From Sphingobacteriia bacterium (GTDB lineage Bacteria; Bacteroidota; Bacteroidia; Bacteroidales; UBA7960): a DNA stretch of 64,000 nucleotides. The stretch lies in the NCBI GenBank assembly GCA_011390785.1, contig JAABRR010000019.1, forward strand, positions 1 to 64,000, given 5' to 3'. Position numbers and translations under genes: made by a program. Position 1 is the stretch's first letter; each line of letters starts with the position of its first letter. This document shows, piece after piece, positions 46,001 to 54,257 of this stretch. Below the pieces are notes generated by a model that saw only the letters and a program-made list of their open reading frames with translations, did no database searches and was not told where the DNA came from.

Positions 46001-46855
46001 ACATTTCTCAGCAGAATATAAATGTTGTGAGTATTCGTACAAATCTTTTTCGGAGTTGTAATCCCATCTGTTGGGCGATTGTCCGTAGAAAAGAATATAA
46101 TCATCATTCCCAAAAACACCGTTATTATTTCCACTTACAAAAATAGCGTGTTCATACAAGTCTGTTTGCCCTGTTTCAGAATTTAACTCAGGCAACATTC
46201 CGGCCTTATTTCCGAAAAGCTGCAGGGTTGACTTTTGTATCTGCGATATATTAATCCCCATAGATTCCAGATCCTGCCTGTTTATCCGGTAGACCCCTTC
46301 TTTATCAACACAAATTCGAAACCAGTTGCCAGAAGATAGAACTGAGTTTTCAGGGTAAAACTTCGACTCTTCCTGTTTTAATGAAGAATTAAAAGTAAGA
46401 CCCGGTTTCAAAGAAAATGAAACAAGCTTCTCATAAATTCCATCCCTTTTTCTAACAGGTACAATCTCATAGCGAGCAAACTTTTCTGCTTTGGAAGTTT
46501 CAAAAGTATTATAAACCACAAAATCTTCTGCATGAAACCCGGATTTACTCAAAATATCTGCTTCGACTGGCGAGCACACCTCAACTTTGGTTTCTAACAG
46601 TTGAAACTGATAAGAGAAATGAGGCACAGTAAGTTTTTTGCGATATACGAATTTTGGAACCTGCGGCATGCTATCAGGAAATACTGCTCCTTTAAAATAC
46701 AAAGATGGAAGAAATAGGCTCTGGGAATCACTTTCCAAAACAGGAACTTCCCAATGCAAATTAAATGAAAGGGGGGGGTCTTCTATGCCATAAGATGTTT
46801 TTAAAACACCCAAATAGATGATAAGAATAAAAATACCACTATAATAACGCTTCAT
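43004..46855 (-). CDS. porU: Type IX secretion system sortase PorU
   Basis: Surface-exposed cysteine peptidase of the gingipain (C25) family that removes T9SS C-terminal signals and attaches cargo to A-LPS. A signal sequence comes first, then a long beta-rich region. The C25 domain has LLINYIGHGGTLG (catalytic His near residue 799) and PVFMTATCEFSSFDQP (catalytic Cys near 832). The last 95 residues form a T9SS-type sorting domain themselves: VPNPFAEYTRFSI, IEIYSMNGQLVKSI, then WDGRDDGGTLLDNGIYMFRA and EKLLILR at the end. Its 1283 residues are typical. The next gene in transcription order is porV. Confidence 0.95.
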   Translation of the reverse strand: MKRYYSGIFILIIYLGVLKTSYGIEDPPLSFNLHWEVPVLESDSQSLFLPSLYFKGAVFPDSMPQVPKFVYRKKLTVPHFSYQFQLLETKVEVCSPVEADILSKSGFHAEDFVVYNTFETSKAEKFARYEIVPVRKRDGIYEKLVSFSLKPGLTFNSSLKQEESKFYPENSVLSSGNWFRICVDKEGVYRINRQDLESMGINISQIQKSTLQLFGNKAGMLPELNSETGQTDLYEHAIFVSGNNNGVFGNDDYILFYGQSPNRWDYNSEKDLYEYSQHLYSAEKCYFLTYGREPGVRIEMRNSLTENPTHTVGSFYDYQHHERDLVNLLGSGKTWFGELFDVTLNRSFEFSFANIRQEPVHINAYVASRSSVTSSFNLQALEQSNNLTIAGVNIANSTGIFARHTVGSITVLPQGENIQVALSYNRTASGAQGWLNFITVNARRNLIMTGNQMFFRNPSVTGTNHKTKFDLDGISSNHIVWDVTVPENVTIQQFQTNGASGSFIVATDKHREFVVFTNADFLKPRLAGSVPNQNLHGMSVHDLIIVVPDIFKAQAERLAEFRRNFDNLSVSLVSPQQIYNEFSSGTPDIAAIRNFMKMFYDQASETGDYPKYLLLFGNGTYDNKDLLGYGGNLIPTFQTQQSLSPASSYISDDFFGLLDHSEGLDVQGAIDLGIGRLPVRSVDEARFVVDKLLRYNQRIDGLVPGSDDPRFAGVIPNYADWRNIITLIADDEDSNVHFNQSEQIASLMANEHPVFNVEKIYLDAYEQTILAGGSRYPDVNTAINNKVNQGALLINYIGHGGTLGLAHERILTFDDILSWGNYYNLPVFMTATCEFSSFDQPDANELSAGVRIFLKPDGGAAALFTTTRLAYSHSNFTLNDAFMQNAFKPMENGEMPRLGDLIRISKVESSSATTLKNFVLLGDPSMQMAYPKYNAVTTSVPDTIKALEHVTIKGEIYTPEGLFAADYNGVIYPTVYDKKTVFSTLANDSRSSQQEFSMQNRIIYRGAASVENGVFEFSFIVPRDISYNSGNAKISYYFDDGHLHDGCGYYDNIVVTGTSSEYSPDSSGPNISLFMDNHDFISGDKTGPSPVLLAFLADESGINTTGQIGHDIVVFLNNDLSNPFLVNNYYQSDIDSYQSGRVVFPFFNLEKGVYNLTLRAWDVHNNVNSENIEFVVTSGIGLELTELLNVPNPFAEYTRFSIGHNKPATELRIAIEIYSMNGQLVKSIDENVYASGFNVPPIEWDGRDDGGTLLDNGIYMFRARVSTADGEQVQKTEKLLILR

Positions 46856-47270
46856 TCTTTATCAATTAAAAATTTATATTTGAAACAACATCAATAGACG
46901 TTTTAAAATTGTAATCCTTACACTTTATGTGGTTTTTTCATAACTGTTTATGAAATAAAAAGAACACATTATTAATAACGAATTACAATAAACAATATTT
47001 CAACATCTATGTCTTAAAATATCAACCATGCCAAAAGGTAATTTTTGGCGATCACTTTAAATTAGCATACCAAAACTCTGAGGATCTTTTAGAAAACTGC
47101 ATGATAAAAGCCTAAAAGAAGCAAAACTTTTCAAAGATATTTAGTTGTTTATTTTCTAAACAAAATTAATCACCCACTTTATCGTTTAGGTAAATATCAA
47201 AAATGATAGTTGAACCCAACAATCCTAAATCTAAAACAATTTTGGTATCATATCAAAATCAATAATTAAA
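46856..47270. other. Divergent spacer between porU and the porP/sprF-like gene
   Basis: 415 AT-rich bases with no supported gene. TATATTTG (46875-46882, plus strand) and TAATTTTG on the minus strand near 47159 are exact -7 matches but at poor distances. CAATTTTG at 47237-47244 is one base off and 27 bases before the ATG at 47271. Confidence 0.35.
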
Positions 47271-48299
47271 ATGGTGAAACCTGTTCTCAATATAGACGTA
47301 AAATCATTAAACTCATTTTGTGTCATGTTGTTTACATTCACCCTACTTATATTTGTTGTTTTAATTTCAGCCCGGAAGGTTTCTGCCCAAGATGCAATAT
47401 TTTCGCAACATTTTGCCAATCCACTTTATCTAAATCCTGCATTTACAGGCACAAATAATTGCAACCGTTTAATTTTCAACTACAGAAACCAACCATTCCC
47501 ACAATTTGGAAGTTTTTCTACTTATAGTTTTTCTGCTGATTATCATTCCGATTTTTTATCTGGAGGAATAGGATTAAATCTGTTACACGACACACAGGGT
47601 GGACTTATCGATCAAAGCCAGGTGGGTGCTTTCTATGCATGGCAAAGCCGGTTGTCTGACACATGGAATATAAGCCTTGGAATTCAGGTATCGTATATTA
47701 ATACCCGGCTTAACAGGCAAAATCTTATTTTCCCGGATCAAAATCCACAAAACAATAATACAATAAGCACCACGGGTGAAACGTTTAACCAACCAACCGG
47801 TAGCCATATAGCCGATTTTTCAACAGGATTGTTAATCTACAGTAACCGGTTTTACGCCGGTTTAGCATTAAATCATATTTCACAGCCGGAAGTAGAATTA
47901 TTTGAGAACAGTTTATTAGAAAGAAAGTATAGCCTAATGATAGGATATAACCTAATACCTGCTGAAAGAAATCATAGAAATTCAGAGAATATAAGTGTTT
48001 CACCTAATATCATAATACAGTCTCAATCAAGCTATTTACGCTTTAATTACGGATTATCGGCAGGTATAAATAGCATCATAGGCGGTGTATGGTTTCGCCA
48101 CAGTTATCAACACCCAAATACACTGATTTTTATGCTTGGGTTAAAACAGGTAAATTACACCATAGGGTATAGCTATGACTATTCATTATCAGGGTTTTCA
48201 GGAGTTGGTGGAGGCGCTCACGAGATAGGTGTTTTACTGAATTTTGCCTGCAGGGAGCCTGAGAGCAGGTATCGCATACTAAATTGTCCAACATTTTAA
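47271..48299 (+). CDS. PorP/SprF family T9SS membrane protein
   Basis: The N-terminal region holds a hydrophobic stretch (LFTFTLLIFVVLISARKVSAQ) with cleavage near SAQD. A PorP/SprF domain follows: DAIFSQHFANPLYLNPAFTG at residues 42-61, the LIFNYRNQPFPQFGSFSTYS stretch, HSDFLSGGIGLNLLHDTQGG, and strands to a C-terminal Phe (NCPTF). This is typical of integral outer-membrane barrels that hold SprB-like adhesins or help T9SS assembly. A second start at 47325 would shorten the N-terminus by 18 residues. It sits between porU and gldJ, where Flavobacterium johnsoniae has no such gene. Confidence 0.85.
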   Translation: MVKPVLNIDVKSLNSFCVMLFTFTLLIFVVLISARKVSAQDAIFSQHFANPLYLNPAFTGTNNCNRLIFNYRNQPFPQFGSFSTYSFSADYHSDFLSGGIGLNLLHDTQGGLIDQSQVGAFYAWQSRLSDTWNISLGIQVSYINTRLNRQNLIFPDQNPQNNNTISTTGETFNQPTGSHIADFSTGLLIYSNRFYAGLALNHISQPEVELFENSLLERKYSLMIGYNLIPAERNHRNSENISVSPNIIIQSQSSYLRFNYGLSAGINSIIGGVWFRHSYQHPNTLIFMLGLKQVNYTIGYSYDYSLSGFSGVGGGAHEIGVLLNFACREPESRYRILNCPTF

Positions 48300-48300
48300 T

Positions 48301-48308
48301 TATTTTTG
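48301..48308 (+). promoter_or_regulatory. Putative gldJ -7 element
   Basis: TATTTTTG, an exact TAnnTTTG match directly after the porP/sprF stop and 23 bases before the gldJ ATG. Confidence 0.4.
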
Positions 48309-48331
48309 TACAAATTTCAAATGAATAAATT

Positions 48332-49816
48332 ATGACAAGGAATCCCGGAAATTTGACCATTGTTGCAGTATTATTAATATCTGCAGCCATTTTTTCATCC
48401 TGTAGCAAAGAATCGTCCAGCACTACAGGTTGGACCTATAACGATTCACGCACAGGAGGTTTTGAAGTTAAGCCTTATCTGGAACAGGAAACCGGCCCCG
48501 GCCTGGTATTTATCGAAGGTGGTACTTTCGTAATGGGCCGAAGCGAACAGGACGTAATGTTCGACTGGAATAATATTCCAAGGCGAGTAACTGTATCATC
48601 ATTTTATATTGATGAAACAGAGGTAAGAAACATAGACTATGTTGAATACCTTTACTGGCTTGGAAGAGTTTTTGGAGAAACTTACCCTGAAGTTGTTCGT
48701 AATGCTCTGCCTGATACTTTGGTTTGGCGCGAAAGACTTGCCTACAATGAGCCATATGTTTATAATTATCTTAGGCATCCTTCTTACCGTGACTATCCGG
48801 TTGTAGGTGTTAGCTGGGTTCAGGCAAATGAATATGCTGCATGGAGAACAGACAGGGTAAATGAAATGATTCTTATCAGAGAAGAAGTACTTGATTGGGA
48901 TCCAGATCAACTTAATGAAAGAAATTTTAATACAGAGGCTTATCTGGCTGGTCAGTATGAAGGATTGGTAAAAGAAAACATGCAGGACCTCGACCCAAGG
49001 GGTACAGGTGAAAGAAGTGTTAAGATAGAAGATGGTATGCTTCTTCCTGCTTACAGACTACCTACAGAAGCAGAATGGGAATTTGCAGCTCTCGGACTTA
49101 TTGGTAATACTGTTTATGAAAGAGTTGTTGAAAGAAGACTTTATCCATGGAATGGTCATATTGTAAGAAGTAGTGAGAAAAGAACCAGAGGAACCATTAT
49201 GGCAAATATCCAAAGAGGAAGAGGTGATCTTATGGGTGTTGCAGGTAACCTCAATGATGCCGGTGAAATTACCGTTCCGGTTTATGCCTATTGGCCCAAC
49301 GACTATGGCCTCTATAATATGGCAGGTAATGTTAATGAATGGGTTGCTGATGTTTTCAGACCACTTTCTCATGAAGCTGTTTCAGATTTCAGACCTTTTC
49401 GCGGTAATGTTTTTCAAACTCCCTTGCGCGATGAAGATGGATTACTAGTTCCAAAAGACTCTCTTGGACGAATTGTTTATCAGAATGTTGATCCTGAAAG
49501 TGATCCACGTCTGCCATCAAGAAGAAATTACAGATCAGCTGACAATATTGGCTATGGCGATGGTGATTATGCATCAAGCCGTTTCTACGGAGATCCTGAA
49601 TCAGTTGAAAGAATTGGCCAGGAAAAACTTATGTATGACTATGGCACTAGTTCTCTTATTAACGACGATGCCAGAGTTTTTAAAGGAGGAGGTTGGAAAG
49701 ACAGACCCTATTGGGCAGTTCCGGGAAACAGAAGATTTCTTGATCAAAATGAAGCTACCAACGACATTGGTTTCCGTTGCGCAATGACACGCGTTGGAAG
49801 TCCGGTTGGATACTAA
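48332..49816 (+). CDS. gldJ: Gliding motility lipoprotein GldJ
   Basis: Lipoprotein of the T9SS/gliding apparatus, related to GldK/PorK. A signal peptide ends in the lipobox IFSSC with Cys24 as lipid site. The rest is a formylglycine-generating-enzyme-like (SUMF1) domain: GLVFIEGGTFVMGRS, then YDEV-type ETEVRNIDYVEYLYW, PVVGVSWVQANEYAAW, LPTEAEWEFAAL, YNMAGNVNEWVADVF and GFRCAMTR. Insertions between these motifs lengthen it to 494 residues as in other GldJ proteins. No catalytic Cys pair is obvious, so a structural role is likely. A strong terminator separates it from murF. Confidence 0.93.
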   Translation: MTRNPGNLTIVAVLLISAAIFSSCSKESSSTTGWTYNDSRTGGFEVKPYLEQETGPGLVFIEGGTFVMGRSEQDVMFDWNNIPRRVTVSSFYIDETEVRNIDYVEYLYWLGRVFGETYPEVVRNALPDTLVWRERLAYNEPYVYNYLRHPSYRDYPVVGVSWVQANEYAAWRTDRVNEMILIREEVLDWDPDQLNERNFNTEAYLAGQYEGLVKENMQDLDPRGTGERSVKIEDGMLLPAYRLPTEAEWEFAALGLIGNTVYERVVERRLYPWNGHIVRSSEKRTRGTIMANIQRGRGDLMGVAGNLNDAGEITVPVYAYWPNDYGLYNMAGNVNEWVADVFRPLSHEAVSDFRPFRGNVFQTPLRDEDGLLVPKDSLGRIVYQNVDPESDPRLPSRRNYRSADNIGYGDGDYASSRFYGDPESVERIGQEKLMYDYGTSSLINDDARVFKGGGWKDRPYWAVPGNRRFLDQNEATNDIGFRCAMTRVGSPVGY

Positions 49817-49836
49817 TAATTGTTAGGATTCTTTTT

Positions 49837-49873
49837 GTAAAACCCCATCTCTTTTTAATAGGTGGGGTTTTAC
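49837..49873 (+). terminator. Terminator downstream of gldJ
   Basis: A 14-bp stem GTAAAACCCCATCT/AGGTGGGGTTTTAC with a 9-base loop, followed by TTTTAT. It lies 20 bases past the gldJ stop and 35 before murF. Confidence 0.9.
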
Positions 49874-49908
49874 TTTTATAAATCATCAGAATAAAATCAT
49901 ATGGAATA

Positions 49909-51225
49909 ATGATGAATCCAAAAAATAAGCTTATACACAAATTTATAACTGATGGTGCTAATATTTGCACCGATACAAGACAAATAAAAGAAGGAGATAT
50001 TTTTTTCGCCCTAAAAGGGGAAAACTATGATGCAAATGACTTTGCCCAAAAAGCTCTTGAAAAGGGAGCACAACTCGCTATTGTGGAAAGAACAATCTCT
50101 CAATCCAGTAAATACGTAGTTGTTGAAGATGTATTAAAAACACTACAGGAAATTGCCACCTACCACCGTAGTATTTTCCAGATTCCGGTGATAGGAATTA
50201 CAGGATCTAACGGAAAAACTACAACAAAAGAGCTTATTAATAGCGTTTTATCTCAAAAATACAATACACTTTACACCCAGGGAAACTATAATAATCATAT
50301 CGGAGTACCATTAACCTTACTTCGACTTACAAAAAAACATGAAGTAGCTATAATAGAAATGGGTGCAAATCATGTTGGTGAAATTGAGTTTCTTTCTTCT
50401 TTAACAAACCCAACACATGGATTAATTACAAATATTGGCAAAGCGCATATTGAAGGATTTGGGTCTTTTGAAAATATCATTAAGGGTAAAACCGAACTAT
50501 ACAGAAATCTTAAAAATTCCGGGGGTATTATTTTTATTAACGCCAATAACCCATACCTTATTAACCACGTTAACATCAATATTTGTATAACATATGGTAA
50601 AGACGAACAGTTTCAATACACAGGAGAAATAAAAGAGCTGAATCCCTTTTTAACTTTAAATTACAAAACCAATATGGGCCACCCCACAGCTGACGAAAAC
50701 AGAACTATTAAAACCAACATTATGGGGGCTTATAACTTTGAAAATGTAATGGCAGCCATTGCCATAGGGCATCATTTTGGTGTTGGAGTGGAAAAAATTA
50801 AAAAGGGGATTGAGAACTACTTACCATCCAATAACCGGTCTGAACTTAAAATCACTTCCCGAAACAAAATCATCAAAGATGCTTATAATGCAAACCCAAC
50901 AAGCATGATAGCTGCACTGGAAAATATTGTTTCTCTTGAGTCAGATAGCCCAAAAGCACTAATATTGGGTGATATGCTCGAACTGGGGGATACATCTTTA
51001 GATGAGCACCAAAAAATTGTGGATTTTATTGATGAAAAAAACTTCCGGTGGGTTCTCTACATTGGTAAATATTTCACCAAAACTACCCATAAAAAAGAAC
51101 ATAGAAGTTTTGCAAATATGGGCGAAGCAGAAAAATGGTTGCAAAATAACCTCCCTGAAGGATATATAATTTTGATGAAAGGCTCAAGAGGGATAAAAGT
51201 TGAACAGTTAGAAAAATATCTTTAG
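49909..51225 (+). CDS. murF: UDP-N-acetylmuramoyl-tripeptide--D-alanyl-D-alanine ligase
   Basis: Adds D-Ala-D-Ala to the cytosolic muropeptide precursor. The ATP loop is GITGSNGKTTTKELI near residue 100. VAIIEMGANHVGEIEFLS is the second signature, with GAYNFENVMAAIAIG and KDAYNANPTSM in the C-terminal domains. Its 438 residues match the family. Two ATGs stand at the start. In Flavobacterium murF likewise lies next to gldJ, so the order is conserved. Confidence 0.95.
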   Translation: MMNPKNKLIHKFITDGANICTDTRQIKEGDIFFALKGENYDANDFAQKALEKGAQLAIVERTISQSSKYVVVEDVLKTLQEIATYHRSIFQIPVIGITGSNGKTTTKELINSVLSQKYNTLYTQGNYNNHIGVPLTLLRLTKKHEVAIIEMGANHVGEIEFLSSLTNPTHGLITNIGKAHIEGFGSFENIIKGKTELYRNLKNSGGIIFINANNPYLINHVNINICITYGKDEQFQYTGEIKELNPFLTLNYKTNMGHPTADENRTIKTNIMGAYNFENVMAAIAIGHHFGVGVEKIKKGIENYLPSNNRSELKITSRNKIIKDAYNANPTSMIAALENIVSLESDSPKALILGDMLELGDTSLDEHQKIVDFIDEKNFRWVLYIGKYFTKTTHKKEHRSFANMGEAEKWLQNNLPEGYIILMKGSRGIKVEQLEKYL

Positions 51226-51247
51226 TAATTTGTCAATACTTTTGTCA

Positions 51248-51358
51248 AGGATTAGTTAGTGAGATTTTTTAGCCAACATTAAGAAAAAGCATGAAATGAA
51301 AATCAACTGATTCATTTTTGTATTTTTGTAGGATAGATAATCAATAATAACTAATCCT
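51248..51358. repeat. 11-bp perfect inverted repeats flanking the phosphohexomutase promoter
   Basis: AGGATTAGTTA (51248-51258) is exactly complementary to TAACTAATCCT (51348-51358); the spacer is 89 bases and contains the candidate promoter at 51321-51328. The arrangement resembles the invertible promoters of Bacteroides. A second -7-like box (TACTTTTG near 51236) lies outside. Confidence 0.5.
51321..51328 (+). promoter_or_regulatory. Putative phosphohexomutase -7 element
   Basis: TATTTTTG, an exact TAnnTTTG match, 46 bases before the ATG, inside the inverted repeats at 51248-51358. Confidence 0.35.
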
Positions 51359-51374
51359 AATCACCAAAAATCCA

Positions 51375-53108
51375 ATGAAAATAGATCATAATATTCTTGA
51401 AAGAGCCAAAAAATGGACTGGAAGTAGTTTCGATGAAGAAACAAGAAATATGGTAGAAGAACTGGTTCAGAATAACCCTAAAGAACTTACTGAATCCTTT
51501 TACACAGACCTGGAATTTGGAACAGGCGGATTAAGAGGCATTATGGGTGTGGGTACCAACCGAATGAACAAATATACTGTTGGAATGGCAACCCAGGGTC
51601 TGGCTAATTACGTAAAAAAAAGCTTCCCTGGTGAAAACCTTAAAGCAGCCATTGCATATGATTGCCGAAACAACAGCGATCTTTTTGCCCGCATATCTGC
51701 AGAAATATTATCGGCTAATGGCATAGAAGTATATTTATTTGACAGTTTACGACCAACACCAGAGTTATCGTTTGCCATCAGGCACTATAAATGCCACACA
51801 GGCATTGTTATCACTGCATCTCATAACCCAAAAGAATATAATGGTTATAAAGTTTACTGGAACGATGGCGGGCAGCTGGTAGCACCACACGATTCTAATG
51901 TTATTGAAGAGGTAAGAAAAATAACAGATGTTGATAAGATCAATTTTACAGCAAAACCAAATCTCATAAAAATCATAGGCCAGGAAACCGATGATATTTA
52001 TATTCAGAAGCTCACAACCCTATCCCTAAGTCCTGATATTATTAAAAAACATAAAGACTTAAAAATAGTCTTTACCCCCATTCATGGCACATCAGTAAAA
52101 GTTGTTCCTGATGCCTTAAAAGCTTTTGGATTCGAAAATATATATAATGTGCCGGAACAAGACATTACTGATGGCAACTTCCCAACTGTATACTCTCCCA
52201 ACCCGGAAGAACCAGCTGCACTAAAGATGGCTTTAGAAAAAGCCACAGAAGTTGATGCCGAACTGGTAATGGCTACCGACCCCGATGGAGACAGAGTAGG
52301 TGTGGCAATAAAAAATAATAAGAATGAATTCGTACTCATTAATGGCAATCAGGCAGCTTCAATTATTATTTACTACCTGCTAAACCTTTGGAAAGAAAAA
52401 GGGAAATTAAAAGGACAAGAATTTATTGTAAAAACCATTGTAACCACCGAACTTCTTAAACAAATTGCAAACGATTTTAATACCGAATGTTATGACGTGC
52501 TTACAGGCTTTAAATTTATTGCGGATATAATCGGCAAACTGGAAGGTAAAAAGCAATTTATAGGGGGTGGTGAAGAAAGCTACGGATATCTTATTGGCGA
52601 TTTGGTGCGAGATAAGGATGCTGTAATTGCATGTTGTATTATTGCAGAAGCAACAACATGGGCCAAAGAAAATGGAAAAACTCTGAACGATCTTCTTACT
52701 GAAATATATCTTAAATACGGATTTTATAAAGAAAAACTTATCTCTATTACTAAAAAGGGAATAGAAGGTATGAAAGAGATTCGCTCAATGATGGAAGAGT
52801 TTCGCAATGCTCCGCCAACATCAATTAATAATATAAAACTTTCTACAGTAAAAGATTACCAAAAAAGCATAGAATTGGATGTAGAATCAGGCTTGCAAAA
52901 ACCTATTTCATTGCCTAAGTCAAATGTTTTACAATTTTTTCTTGAAGACGGCAGCATCATTACCATGCGCCCCAGTGGAACAGAACCCAAAATCAAGTTT
53001 TATTTTAGTGTAAGTGGTAAACTGGAAAAAAGAAAAGATTTCGAGCTTGTTAACAAACAATTAGAAAACAAATTGACAGGCCTTGCAGAAAGTATCCAGG
53101 CAAAATAA
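51375..53108 (+). CDS. Phosphoglucomutase/phosphomannomutase (alpha-D-phosphohexomutase)
   Basis: Moves phosphate between C1 and C6 of a hexose phosphate. The active-site phosphoserine loop is ITASHNPKEYNGYK (near residue 155), metal loop TDPDGDRVG, sugar loop GGGEESYGYL and phosphate-binding loop RPSGTEPKIKF near the C-terminus. GTGGLRGIMGVGTNRMN and 577 residues put it with the phosphoglucomutase-2/PgcA-like group rather than the shorter GlmM or ManB types. Substrate preference (glucose or mannose) cannot be read from sequence. It is a stand-alone gene with its own promoter candidate. Confidence 0.92.
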   Translation: MKIDHNILERAKKWTGSSFDEETRNMVEELVQNNPKELTESFYTDLEFGTGGLRGIMGVGTNRMNKYTVGMATQGLANYVKKSFPGENLKAAIAYDCRNNSDLFARISAEILSANGIEVYLFDSLRPTPELSFAIRHYKCHTGIVITASHNPKEYNGYKVYWNDGGQLVAPHDSNVIEEVRKITDVDKINFTAKPNLIKIIGQETDDIYIQKLTTLSLSPDIIKKHKDLKIVFTPIHGTSVKVVPDALKAFGFENIYNVPEQDITDGNFPTVYSPNPEEPAALKMALEKATEVDAELVMATDPDGDRVGVAIKNNKNEFVLINGNQAASIIIYYLLNLWKEKGKLKGQEFIVKTIVTTELLKQIANDFNTECYDVLTGFKFIADIIGKLEGKKQFIGGGEESYGYLIGDLVRDKDAVIACCIIAEATTWAKENGKTLNDLLTEIYLKYGFYKEKLISITKKGIEGMKEIRSMMEEFRNAPPTSINNIKLSTVKDYQKSIELDVESGLQKPISLPKSNVLQFFLEDGSIITMRPSGTEPKIKFYFSVSGKLEKRKDFELVNKQLENKLTGLAESIQAK

Positions 53109-53145
53109 AATAATTCGCTTAACAATACATAATAATAAACCTTGC

Positions 53146-53153
53146 TACCTTTG
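53146..53153 (+). promoter_or_regulatory. Putative -7 element before the DUF486 relic
   Basis: TACCTTTG, an exact TAnnTTTG match, 39 bases before the ATG at 53193. It remains although the gene behind it is broken. Confidence 0.4.
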
Positions 53154-53192
53154 CAGGCTTCAAAATCTGGTAGTAAGGTTTTTTATGGTTTT

Positions 53193-53519
53193 ATGCGCAC
53201 CATTTTACTTCTCATTATTTCCAATGTGTTCATGACATTTGCATGGTATGGTCATCTTAAATTCAAACATGTGGCGCTATGGAAAGTAATTCTTATTGCC
53301 TGGTTTATTGCCCTGTTTGAATATATCTTCCAGGTGCTTGCCAACAGAATTGGCCATGGTTAGTTTTTTGCAGCTCAGCTGAAAACGATTCAGGAAATAA
53401 TAACACTGATAGTATTCGCAGTATTCTCTATATTTTATCTTCGGGAAGATTTTTGAGTGGGACTATTTGGTAGGATTTCTTTGTATATACTTGCAGCTTT
53501 TTTTATTTTCAAAAAATGA
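53193..53519 (+). pseudogene. Decayed DUF486 (DMT-family) membrane protein gene
   Basis: The first part, MRTILLLIISNVFMTFAWYG to FQVLANRIGHG, is a clear DUF486 N-terminus. A TAG stop at 53361-53363 interrupts it, yet the same frame goes on with FFAAQLKTIQEIITLIVFAV and FSIFYLREDF. A second stop (TGA 53454) follows in a T-run: moving one base gives EWDYLVGF, the expected next segment. The last piece LAAFFIFKK returns to the original frame and ends at 53519. The intact protein would be about 110 residues with four helices. One nonsense and two frame changes make this a pseudogene, unless the run is a sequencing error. Confidence 0.85.
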
Positions 53520-53543
53520 TGAATAAGGCAATTTGTAGAAGCA

Positions 53544-54134
53544 CTATCTAAAAGCGCTTCTTTCTTCTTTTAGCTTATTTTGAACTTCCGTATTACCAGG
53601 ATCATTAAGATAATTATTATAAGCTTCAATAAAAGCAGGATGATCTGCATAAAGTTTATTTAACAAAAATCCTTCCGGCGCTCTCCACAAAGCAAAAAAC
53701 AGCGCTCCAAGCAATATTGATCGCCAAAAAAATTGTCTTATGAAAATTGAATGTTCTTTTTGTTTTAAAAAGATAATTAAACTAAACACTACCAAAAGAA
53801 AATTAAATATAAGAGCCAATAAAATAAGTCTGTTCATTCCCGGATAAAAACTTATAATAAAGAGTATGGCAATAAAACTGAGGGAATAAATGAGTCCGGC
53901 CAACAAACTTGTTGATACTGTTATTTTCGACACCCTTATTTTCTTATCCTTCTTAAACAAGTCGGTAATCCCAATATTGTTAAAAAGAAAAAAGCTGAAC
54001 CATAAATAAAATATAGAAATTAGTGTTAGGGTAATACTAAGTAGAACCTGCAACCCGAGGCCAAAAAATACTCTGTATAAAACCAAAGCTATTACCATAA
54101 ATAATCCAATCAATTCAATTTTCTTCATTAACAA
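53544..54134 (-). CDS. Uncharacterised multi-pass membrane protein
   Basis: No family recognised. About five hydrophobic helices are seen: IELIGLFMVIALVLYRVFF, VLLSITLTLISIFYLWFSFF, SLLAGLIYSLSFIAILFIIS, LILLALIFNFLLVVFSLIIF and SILLGALFFALWRAP. A soluble acidic/Asn-rich tail follows (NYLNDPGNTEVQNKL). The basic loop FKKDKKIRVSKI after helix 2 suggests that side is cytoplasmic. 196 residues. It lies downstream of murB on the same strand with a 123-base gap. The gene is probably real, given its consistent helix pattern and length. Confidence 0.6.
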   Translation of the reverse strand: MLMKKIELIGLFMVIALVLYRVFFGLGLQVLLSITLTLISIFYLWFSFFLFNNIGITDLFKKDKKIRVSKITVSTSLLAGLIYSLSFIAILFIISFYPGMNRLILLALIFNFLLVVFSLIIFLKQKEHSIFIRQFFWRSILLGALFFALWRAPEGFLLNKLYADHPAFIEAYNNYLNDPGNTEVQNKLKEERSAFR

Positions 54135-54257
54135 AATTGCTTTTAATCTCTTTTATAATATCTGTTACAAAAACTTAAACAAAAGTGCGTTATTTTCTTA
54201 AATCACCCAAATTATAAATCATATTTCAACCAACCGCGTTTGAATTTCTCACCACTA

